The position numbers and the translations under genes were made by a program. A model generated the notes under the pieces. The model saw only the letters and a program-made list of their open reading frames with translations, had not been told where the DNA came from and made no database searches. From NCBI GenBank assembly GCA_002282555.1, contig NCJR01000166.1, positions 1-5,049 on the forward strand: DNA of 5,049 bases. Reading direction: 5' to 3'. Source of the stretch: Rhodobacterales bacterium 34-62-10. Lineage in GTDB: Bacteria; Pseudomonadota; Alphaproteobacteria; Rhodobacterales; Rhodobacteraceae. Shown here piece by piece: positions 1-5,049 of the stretch (position 1 is the first letter of the stretch; each line of letters opens with the position of its first letter).

Positions 1-158
1 GCGATCCCGGCCTGCTTGGCCTCTTCCTTGATGAACTTGCGGATCTTCAGGTCTTCCAGAAGAAGATTACCGTAATCCTTGGTGTCGGCATACCAGCGGC
101 TGTCCCAGGTGCGGTTGACCTGAAGGCGCATGCCGATCGGATTGACTTTCTGACCCAT
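1..158 (-). CDS. rpsC: 30S ribosomal protein S3, N-terminal part (cut by window edge)
   Basis: S3 sits in the head of the 30S subunit near the mRNA entry channel; with S4 and S5 it contributes to mRNA unwinding (family knowledge). Reading from the ATG at 158 gives 52 codons beginning [20 protein letters not shown], the standard S3 N-terminus, followed by [22 protein letters not shown]. The rest, including the KH domain and the C-terminal domain, lies beyond base 1; bacterial S3 is usually about 210-240 residues. The start overlaps the rplV stop by one base (TAATG), a layout typical of coupled translation. A good Shine-Dalgarno, GAGGAG at 167-172, lies 8 nt upstream inside the end of rplV. The reading frame is intact as far as visible. 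Identification is firm; only completeness is unknown. Confidence 0.97.
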   Translation of the reverse strand, partial: MGQKVNPIGMRLQVNRTWDSRWYADTKDYGNLLLEDLKIRKFIKEEAKQAGI

Positions 159-538
159 TAGGCTTGCTCCTCAACTTGACGCACCTTGATGGTGAGTTCC
201 GAGAACGGCTTGACGATCTTGCCGAACCGGCCGCGGGCGCGCGGACGACCGCGCTTGAGCGTCAGGTTCTTGCCCACATAGGCCTCGGCGACGACCAGTT
301 CATCGACGTCCAGGTTGTGGTTGTTCTCGGCGTTTGCGATGGCCGACTGAAGGCATTTCTTCACGTCGATCGCGATCCGCTTCTTCGAGAAGGTCAGGTC
401 CGTCAGGGCCTTGTCCACCTTCTTGCCGCGGATCATCGCAGCCACCAGGTTCAGCTTCTGCGGGCTGGTCCGAAGCATACGCAGTTTTGCCATTGCTTCG
501 TTATCTGCCACGCGGCGGGGGTTTTTTTCCTTGCCCAT
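158..538 (-). CDS. rplV: 50S ribosomal protein L22
   Basis: L22 binds 23S rRNA early in 50S assembly, and its long beta-hairpin lines the polypeptide exit tunnel at the constriction next to L4 (family knowledge). The 126-residue product has the L22 core from about residue 20: [19 protein letters not shown] (23-41), then [17 protein letters not shown] (65-81), and the basic tunnel hairpin around [20 protein letters not shown] (88-107). It is longer than E. coli L22 (110 aa) because of an N-terminal extension of roughly 16-18 residues that I associate with Rhodobacterales. The ATG at 538 is preferred because it follows the rpsS stop by 3 nt and has GGAAG (545-549) 6 nt upstream. Codons 4-6 contain a run of seven A, reading A AAA AAC in frame. 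The stop overlaps the rpsC start by one base. Mutations in the hairpin region give macrolide resistance in other bacteria; nothing here suggests an altered loop. Confidence 0.98.
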   Translation of the reverse strand: MGKEKNPRRVADNEAMAKLRMLRTSPQKLNLVAAMIRGKKVDKALTDLTFSKKRIAIDVKKCLQSAIANAENNHNLDVDELVVAEAYVGKNLTLKRGRPRARGRFGKIVKPFSELTIKVRQVEEQA

Positions 539-541
539 GAC

Positions 542-820
542 TTACTTCCGCTTCGCTTTTTTATCGGCCGCGTGACCGTAATAGGTCCGGGTCGGGGAAT
601 ATTCGCCAAACTTCTGGCCGATCATGTCCTCGGTCACGTTGACCGGGATATGTTTCTTGCCGTTGTAGACGCCAAAGGTCAGGCCCACAAACTGCGGCAG
701 GATCGTCGAACGACGCGACCAGATCTTGATAACTTCACTGCGTCCGGATTCGCGGGCGGCTTCGGCTTTCTTCAGCACGTAAGCGTCTACGAACGGACCT
801 TTCCATACAGAGCGAGACAT
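542..820 (-). CDS. rpsS: 30S ribosomal protein S19
   Basis: S19 is a 30S head protein that pairs with S13 near the A site and takes part in an intersubunit bridge (family knowledge). The 92-residue product is the full usual length. It shows the hallmark start [18 protein letters not shown], the central [20 protein letters not shown] (28-47), YNGKKHIPV (52-60), and the C-terminal [20 protein letters not shown] (64-83) with a lysine-rich tail. The ATG at 820 is separated from the rplB stop by a single TAG codon, so the order is TAA-TAG-ATG in one frame. Its Shine-Dalgarno AAGGGG (830-835, 9 nt spacing) is embedded in the last codons of rplB, which suggests translational coupling to L2. The TAA stop is followed after 3 nt by rplV. 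Identification is certain at family level. Confidence 0.98.
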   Translation of the reverse strand: MSRSVWKGPFVDAYVLKKAEAARESGRSEVIKIWSRRSTILPQFVGLTFGVYNGKKHIPVNVTEDMIGQKFGEYSPTRTYYGHAADKKAKRK

Positions 821-823
821 CTA

Positions 824-1666
824 TTAACGCCCCTTCTTCTTGGCGTGACGCGAGCGCAGGATGAGCTTGCTGGACGCTTTGTTCTTGTTCCGGGTGCGCG
901 CACCCTTTGTCGGCTTGCCCCACGGGGTCACCGGATGACGACCACCCGAAGTCCGGCCTTCACCACCACCATGCGGGTGGTCGATCGGGTTCATGACCAC
1001 ACCGCGAACACTCGGGCGGATGCCCTTGTGACGCATGCGGCCTGCCTTGCCGTAATTCTGGTTGCTGTTGTCGGGGTTGGACACGGCACCGACGGTGGCC
1101 ATGCATTCCTGACGCACGAGACGCAGTTCACCCGAAGACAGACGGATCTGGGCGTAACCGCCATCGCGACCCACGAACTGGGCATAGGTGCCCGCCGCGC
1201 GCGCGATCTGACCACCCTTGCCGGGCTTCATCTCGATGTTGTGGACGATCGTACCGATCGGCATACCCGAGAACGGCATCGCGTTGCCCGGCTTGATGTC
1301 GACCTTCGTGCCTGCGACGACAGAGTCGCCGACGGCCAGACGCTGCGGCGCGAGGATATAAGCCTGCTCGCCATCTGCGTATTTCACCAGTGCGATGAAG
1401 GCGGTCCGGTTCGGGTCATATTCGATCCGCTCGACGGTGGCCGCCACGTCGAATTTGTTGCGTTTGAAATCGACGATCCGATAGAGGCGTTTCGCCCCGC
1501 CGCCTGTGCGGCGCATCGTGATCCGTCCGGTGTTGTTCCGGCCGCCGCTCTTGGTCAAACCCTCGGTGAGGGCTTTGACCGGACGTCCTTTCCACAGCTC
1601 CGAACGGTCGATCAGAACCAGCCCACGCTGGCCCGGCGTCGTCGGCTTATACGACTTGAGTGCCAT
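824..1666 (-). CDS. rplB: 50S ribosomal protein L2
   Basis: L2 is one of the most conserved ribosomal proteins. It binds 23S rRNA near the peptidyl transferase centre and helps join the subunits (family knowledge). The 280-residue product begins [20 protein letters not shown]. It has the N-terminal OB-like part through [20 protein letters not shown] (41-60), the SH3-like part around [20 protein letters not shown] (133-152), and the C-terminal [12 protein letters not shown] (226-237). His230 there most likely corresponds to E. coli His229, important for activity. A basic tail ends in KKKGR. E. coli L2 is 273 residues. The frame stays open upstream to a TTG at 1765, but those 33 extra codons would be translated hairpin leader and are not L2-like. 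The ATG at 1666 matches the family start and has GGAAG 9 nt upstream, so it was chosen. A 150-nt structured gap separates it from rplW; rpsS follows after 3 nt in the same frame. Confidence 0.98.
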   Translation of the reverse strand: MALKSYKPTTPGQRGLVLIDRSELWKGRPVKALTEGLTKSGGRNNTGRITMRRTGGGAKRLYRIVDFKRNKFDVAATVERIEYDPNRTAFIALVKYADGEQAYILAPQRLAVGDSVVAGTKVDIKPGNAMPFSGMPIGTIVHNIEMKPGKGGQIARAAGTYAQFVGRDGGYAQIRLSSGELRLVRQECMATVGAVSNPDNSNQNYGKAGRMRHKGIRPSVRGVVMNPIDHPHGGGEGRTSGGRHPVTPWGKPTKGARTRNKNKASSKLILRSRHAKKKGR

Positions 1667-1675
1667 GCTTTCTGT

Positions 1676-1680
1676 CTTCC
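1676..1680 (-). promoter_or_regulatory. Shine-Dalgarno of rplB (decides the start)
   Basis: On the minus strand GGAAG lies 9 nt before the ATG at 1666. It is a modest match to the anti-SD, but it is the only purine-rich site near the L2 family start. It sits only 10 nt downstream of the last small hairpin of the intergenic region (1691-1707), so access to it could depend on how that RNA folds. The spacing and match are seen; the dependence on folding is inference. Confidence 0.55.
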
Positions 1681-1690
1681 GTTGTGCGTA

Positions 1691-1707
1691 GCAGGGCAAA
1701 GCCCCGC
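1691..1707 (-). other. Small hairpin just upstream of the rplB ribosome binding site
   Basis: Minus-strand GCGGGGC-TTT-GCCCTGC can form a 7-bp stem with one G.U wobble and a 3-nt loop. It is the third predicted stem in the rplW-rplB gap, 10 nt before the rplB Shine-Dalgarno. No T-run follows, so it is not a terminator. It could position or shield the initiation region. Function is unknown. Confidence 0.45.
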
Positions 1708-1715
1708 GATGTTGA

Positions 1716-1758
1716 AGGCCCCCGAAGGTGCCCAGTGTGTAGGGCCCCGAAGGTCCCC
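1716..1758 (-). repeat. Tandem pair of UUCG-capped hairpins with compensatory change
   Basis: Two 18-nt near-copies lie 7 nt apart on the minus strand: GGGGACC-TTCG-GGGCCCT (1741-1758) and GGGCACC-TTCG-GGGGCCT (1716-1733). Each folds into a stem of six pairs (the outermost a G.U wobble) with one A.G mismatch at the same place, closed by C(UUCG)G, an exceptionally stable tetraloop. The copies differ at two positions, and these are the two partners of the same base pair (G-C in one, C-G in the other), so the structure is preserved. That is what selection on RNA structure, or a diverged duplication under such selection, would leave. They lie immediately downstream of the terminator-like hairpin in the rplW-rplB gap. 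I do not recognise them as a named element. The structures are read by eye, not computed. Confidence 0.6.
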
Positions 1759-1763
1759 GTCTC

Positions 1764-1799
1764 AAAAATCCATGGCCCCGACAAAAGCGGGGCCATGGA
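1764..1799 (-). terminator. Intrinsic terminator or attenuator between rplW and rplB
   Basis: In the direction of transcription, TCCATGGCCCCG (1788-1799), a 7-nt loop CTTTTGT, and CGGGGCCATGGA (1769-1780) form a perfect 12-bp GC-rich stem. Five T follow directly (1764-1768). This is the form of a Rho-independent terminator acting on minus-strand transcription. The other strand has no T-run after the stem, so it is one-directional. It begins 17 nt after the rplW stop. Because rplB, rpsS, rplV and rpsC continue on the same strand without a visible new promoter, full termination is unlikely. Partial termination, attenuation or a processing and stability role fits better (inference). The T-run is short, so strength is uncertain. 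Confidence 0.6.
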
Positions 1800-1816
1800 A
1801 GATTCGCGCCCTACTA

Positions 1817-2113
1817 TCAGAGACCTGTGGTCACGTCGATAGTGTTTCCCTCTTCGAGGGTGACATAGGCTTTCTTGACGTCCCGACGCTTGCCGGGCTG
1901 GCCGCGGAAGCGTTTGGTCTTGCCTTTGGTGATCGTGGTGTTAACGGCTTTGACCTTCACACCAAACAGCGCCTCTACGGCCTGCTTGATCTCGGGCTTG
2001 TTGGAATCCATCGCCACTTCAAACACGACTGCACCGTTCTCAGAGACCATAGTGGCCTTTTCGGTGATGATCGGCTTGCGGATCACGTCGTAATGTTCAG
2101 CCTTCGCGCTCAT
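1817..2113 (-). CDS. rplW: 50S ribosomal protein L23
   Basis: L23 lies beside the exit of the peptide tunnel and is the docking site for trigger factor and the signal recognition particle (family knowledge). The 98-residue product is full length. It shows [12 protein letters not shown] (10-21), where Glu18 matches the E. coli Glu18 used for chaperone docking, then [21 protein letters not shown] (39-59), the basic loop [16 protein letters not shown] (63-78), and [10 protein letters not shown] (80-89). The ATG at 2113 overlaps the rplD stop as ATGA. GGAGG (2124-2128) lies 10 nt upstream within rplD. The gene ends in three consecutive in-frame stops, TGA TAG TAG, and is followed by the structured 150-nt gap before rplB, an unusual spacing within this otherwise tight cluster. 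Confidence 0.98.
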   Translation of the reverse strand: MSAKAEHYDVIRKPIITEKATMVSENGAVVFEVAMDSNKPEIKQAVEALFGVKVKAVNTTITKGKTKRFRGQPGKRRDVKKAYVTLEEGNTIDVTTGL

Positions 2114-2727
2114 TTCAGTCGAGCCTCCAGTGCTTCGACGCCCGCCTTCGTGATCACCAGAGTGTCACGCTTGAGGATGTCATAGACGTTTGCGCCCATC
2201 GACGGCAGGATATCCAGACCTTCGATGTTGCGGGCGGCCTTTGCGAACATGTCATTGACGGTTGCACCATCAATGATCAGCGCGCGCTTCCAGCCCAGCT
2301 TTGCCACCTGCTTGGCCAGAGCCGAGGTCTTGCCCTCAGCTTCAGCGGCAGAAATGACGACCAGTTCGCCAGCCTTCAGCTTCGCGGACAGGGCATGCTT
2401 GAGACCCAGTTTGCGGAACTTCTTGGTCAGCTCATGGCCGTGGCTACGCGGGGTCGGACCCTTGTACACACCACCGTGACGGAAGATAGGCGCGTTCTTG
2501 TCACCGTGACGTGCGCCGCCGGTGCCCTTCTGGCGATAGATCTTCTTGGTCGAGTAGGAGGTTTCCGAACGGGTCTTCACCTTGTGGGTGCCTGCCTGCG
2601 CGTTGTTACGCTGCCAACGGACCACACGGTGCAGGATGTCGGCGCGCGGCTCAAGACCGAACAGCGCCTCGTCCAGATCCACGGAACCGGCGCTCGAGCC
2701 GTCCAGATTGATCACATCCAGTTTCAT
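2110..2727 (-). CDS. rplD: 50S ribosomal protein L4
   Basis: L4 binds 23S rRNA, and its extended loop reaches the exit-tunnel constriction opposite L22 (family knowledge). In E. coli, L4 also represses its own S10 operon through a leader RNA. Here rpsJ lies only 80 nt after tuf, which leaves no room before rpsJ for a leader of the E. coli kind. The 205-residue product (E. coli 201) has the loop at about residues 60-94: [20 protein letters not shown] (64-83), then [11 protein letters not shown]. Lys67 aligns with E. coli Lys63, a site of macrolide-resistance mutation, and is unaltered. The globular part follows, with [20 protein letters not shown] (106-125) and a C-terminal [19 protein letters not shown]. 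Start and stop both use ATGA overlaps, with rplC and rplW. The Shine-Dalgarno AAGGGGG (2734-2740) is 6 nt upstream and lies in the Glu-Gly-Gly codons at the end of rplC. Confidence 0.98.
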   Translation of the reverse strand: MKLDVINLDGSSAGSVDLDEALFGLEPRADILHRVVRWQRNNAQAGTHKVKTRSETSYSTKKIYRQKGTGGARHGDKNAPIFRHGGVYKGPTPRSHGHELTKKFRKLGLKHALSAKLKAGELVVISAAEAEGKTSALAKQVAKLGWKRALIIDGATVNDMFAKAARNIEGLDILPSMGANVYDILKRDTLVITKAGVEALEARLK

Positions 2728-3461
2728 GCTTCACCCCCTTCGGCGGGCGCTTCTGCTGCCGGAGCTTCAACAGCTGCGGCGGCCATGGCCGATTTCAGAG
2801 CGGCCGGGAACGGAACGTTCTCGGGCAGCTTCTTCTTGACGGCGTCCTTGATCGTAACCCAGCCACCTTTGGAGCCGGGAACCGCACCCTTGACCATGAT
2901 CAGACCACGGTCGGCATCGGTTTTCACGACTTCAAGGTTCTGCGTGGTCACACGCACGGCACCCATATGGCCAGCCATTTTCTTGCCCTTGAACACCTTG
3001 CCGGGGTCCTGGCACTGGCCGGTCGAACCATGCGAACGGTGGCTGATCGACACACCGTGCGAGGCCCGCAGACCGCCGAAGTTGTGCCGCTTCATCGCAC
3101 CGGCAAAACCTTTACCGATGGATGTGCCAGCCACGTCGACCTTCTGCCCTGCCACATAATGCTCGGCCGAGATTTCCTCGCCCACACCGATCATGTTGTC
3201 GGGGCTGACGCGGAATTCCGCGATCTTCCGCTTGGGGGCCACGTTGGCCACCGCGAAATGACCACGCATGGCCTTGGACGTCCGCTTCGCCTTGGCATTG
3301 CCCGCGCCCAGCTGAACGGCGGTATAGCCGTCCCGCTCGGGCGTGCGCTGTGCCACGACCTGCAGGTTCTCAAGCTGGAGGACGGTCACAGGGATCTGCT
3401 TTCCGTCTTCCATGAACAGCCGGGTCATGCCGACTTTCTTTGCGATTACACCAGAGCGCAT
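2724..3461 (-). CDS. rplC: 50S ribosomal protein L3
   Basis: L3 nucleates 50S assembly, and its long loop reaches the peptidyl transferase centre (family knowledge). The 245-residue product starts [20 protein letters not shown]. It has the [17 protein letters not shown] segment (114-130), [20 protein letters not shown] (133-152) and [15 protein letters not shown] (153-167). The GQCQ motif (148-151) corresponds to the stretch where E. coli L3 is methylated on a glutamine by PrmB. Compared with E. coli L3 (209 aa) it carries a C-terminal extension; the last 25 or so residues are almost all Ala, Pro, Glu and Gly and are probably disordered. Such tails are familiar in alphaproteobacteria. The ATG at 3461 has a consensus AAGGAGG (3471-3477) with 8-nt spacing, the best ribosome binding site in the window, 17 nt after rpsJ. 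The stop overlaps rplD as ATGA. Confidence 0.98.
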   Translation of the reverse strand: MRSGVIAKKVGMTRLFMEDGKQIPVTVLQLENLQVVAQRTPERDGYTAVQLGAGNAKAKRTSKAMRGHFAVANVAPKRKIAEFRVSPDNMIGVGEEISAEHYVAGQKVDVAGTSIGKGFAGAMKRHNFGGLRASHGVSISHRSHGSTGQCQDPGKVFKGKKMAGHMGAVRVTTQNLEVVKTDADRGLIMVKGAVPGSKGGWVTIKDAVKKKLPENVPFPAALKSAMAAAAVEAPAAEAPAEGGEA

Positions 3462-3470
3462 CCTGGATAC

Positions 3471-3477
3471 CCTCCTT
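3471..3477 (-). promoter_or_regulatory. Consensus Shine-Dalgarno of rplC
   Basis: Minus-strand AAGGAGG is a full match to the anti-Shine-Dalgarno and sits 8 nt before the rplC ATG, in the 17-nt rpsJ-rplC gap. It is the strongest ribosome binding site seen here, so rplC may initiate independently rather than only by coupling to rpsJ (inference). Confidence 0.8.
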
Positions 3478-3478
3478 C

Positions 3479-3793
3479 TTACGACTGCAACTTGATCTCG
3501 ACATCCACACCAGCGGCGAGGTCAAGCTTCATCAGCGCGTCCACGGTCTGGGGGGTCGGATCAACGATGTCGAGCAGACGCTTGTGCGTGCGGATCTCGA
3601 ACTGATCGCGGGATTTCTTGTCGATATGCGGCCCACGGAGAACCGTGAACTTCTCGATCTTGTTCGGCAGCGGGATCGGGCCACGCACAGTCGCGCCAGT
3701 GCGCTTTGCGGTGTTGACGATTTCCTGCGTGCTGGCATCCAGTACGCGGTAATCAAATGCCTTCAGCCGGATGCGAATATTTTGGCTTTGCAT
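3479..3793 (-). CDS. rpsJ: 30S ribosomal protein S10 (NusE)
   Basis: S10 is a 30S head protein. Under the name NusE it also acts in transcription antitermination with NusB, and links ribosome to RNA polymerase through NusG (family knowledge). The 104-residue product is the normal length (E. coli 103). It shows [16 protein letters not shown] (4-19), [20 protein letters not shown] (24-43), the exposed ribosome-binding loop around 45-68 with [20 protein letters not shown], then [20 protein letters not shown] (68-87) and [12 protein letters not shown] (91-102). The ATG at 3793 matches the family start [13 protein letters not shown], with AAAGG (3801-3805) 7 nt upstream. It follows tuf by 80 nt holding one hairpin, and rplC follows after 17 nt. 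It is the first gene of the S10 block and is probably co-transcribed with tuf, since no convincing promoter is seen in the gap. Confidence 0.98.
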   Translation of the reverse strand: MQSQNIRIRLKAFDYRVLDASTQEIVNTAKRTGATVRGPIPLPNKIEKFTVLRGPHIDKKSRDQFEIRTHKRLLDIVDPTPQTVDALMKLDLAAGVDVEIKLQS

Positions 3794-3825
3794 AGTTTAG
3801 CCTTTCGCGGCGTTAGAGTTGATAG

Positions 3826-3854
3826 GAGGACCACCGGCTCATCCGGTGGCCCTC
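3826..3854 (-). other. 12-bp hairpin in the tuf-rpsJ gap
   Basis: Minus-strand GAGGGCCACCGG (3843-3854), loop ATGAG, and CCGGTGGTCCTC (3826-3837) form a 12-bp stem with a single G.U wobble. What follows is CTATCAAC, without a T-run, so this is not a classical intrinsic terminator. Likely roles are protecting the tuf mRNA 3' end, an RNase processing site separating the abundant tuf message from the S10 message, or a weak pause (all inference). A smaller stem, CTTCG-GGTT-CGAAG (3854-3867), lies just before it, sharing one base. The rest of the 80-nt gap shows nothing beyond the rpsJ Shine-Dalgarno. Confidence 0.55.
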
Positions 3855-3873
3855 TTCGAACCCGAAGTGGTCT

Positions 3874-5049
<1,176 letters not shown>

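Noticed and set aside
1667..1765. Upstream extension of rplB to a TTG at 1765, adding 33 residues.
   Set aside because: The extra residues are translated hairpin sequence and do not resemble L2, whose family start MALK.YKPTTPG is at the ATG at 1666 with its own Shine-Dalgarno.
164..2185. A 673-codon open frame on the plus strand across rplV, rpsS, rplB and rplW.
   Set aside because: Its codons are exact reverse complements of the sense codons of four genes that share one frame. Stops in this register need sense TTA, CTA or TCA codons, which are rare in GC-rich, codon-biased r-protein genes. It ends soon after reaching rplD, where the sense frame changes. The translation is the Arg/His/Asp-rich kind typical of shadow frames.
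3824..3829. AGGAGG on the plus strand (CCTCCT in the mRNA) in the tuf-rpsJ gap.
   Set aside because: No plus-strand gene follows it. As an anti-SD-like mRNA segment it could only pair weakly with the rpsJ AAAGG site, and it is partly buried in the hairpin.
3850..3873. GGTTCGAAG in the tuf-rpsJ gap resembles a tRNA T-loop.
   Set aside because: No acceptor, D or anticodon arms surround it, and the gap is only 80 nt, mostly used by the hairpin. Chance match.
3794..3873. A separate promoter for rpsJ in the tuf-rpsJ gap.
   Set aside because: No pair of -35/-10 like hexamers with proper spacing stands out; the visible content is hairpin plus Shine-Dalgarno.

Overview
The window holds one transcription unit, read entirely on the minus strand. 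It is the junction of the str operon and the S10 ribosomal-protein operon: tuf (EF-Tu), rpsJ (S10), rplC (L3), rplD (L4), rplW (L23), rplB (L2), rpsS (S19), rplV (L22) and the first 52 codons of rpsC (S3). Gene order is the classic bacterial one. The GC-rich sequence, the 391-residue EF-Tu with its '[14 protein letters not shown]' type start, the L22 N-terminus '[18 protein letters not shown]' and the Ala/Pro/Glu tail on L3 all point to an alphaproteobacterium, most likely of the Rhodobacteraceae (Roseobacter/Rhodobacter/Paracoccus group). That placement is from memory of the families, not from a search.

Layout in the direction of transcription (high to low coordinates): tuf is complete, and its ATG is the last three bases of the window. 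An 80-nt gap with a 12-bp hairpin follows. Then rpsJ, rplC, rplD and rplW are tightly packed; rplC/rplD and rplD/rplW both overlap by ATGA, and rplC has a consensus Shine-Dalgarno. Next comes a 150-nt gap between rplW and rplB, the only sizeable non-coding stretch. After it rplB, rpsS, rplV and rpsC are again almost contiguous (3 nt, 3 nt, and a 1-nt TAATG overlap).

The genes work together in translation. EF-Tu delivers aminoacyl-tRNA. S10, S19 and S3 belong to the head of the 30S subunit. L3, L4, L23, L2 and L22 build the 50S subunit around the peptidyl transferase centre and the exit tunnel. Close packing implies translational coupling and balanced synthesis.

The coding content is ordinary. 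The part worth a second look is the rplW-rplB gap (1667-1816). It contains a perfect 12-bp stem with a downstream T-run (an intrinsic-terminator shape in mid-operon), two tandem UUCG-capped hairpins that differ by a compensatory base-pair swap, and a third small hairpin just before the rplB ribosome binding site. This looks like a structured RNA, possibly an attenuator or processing element controlling the distal half of the operon. I found no mobile element, CRISPR, tRNA or rRNA, and no convincing promoter.
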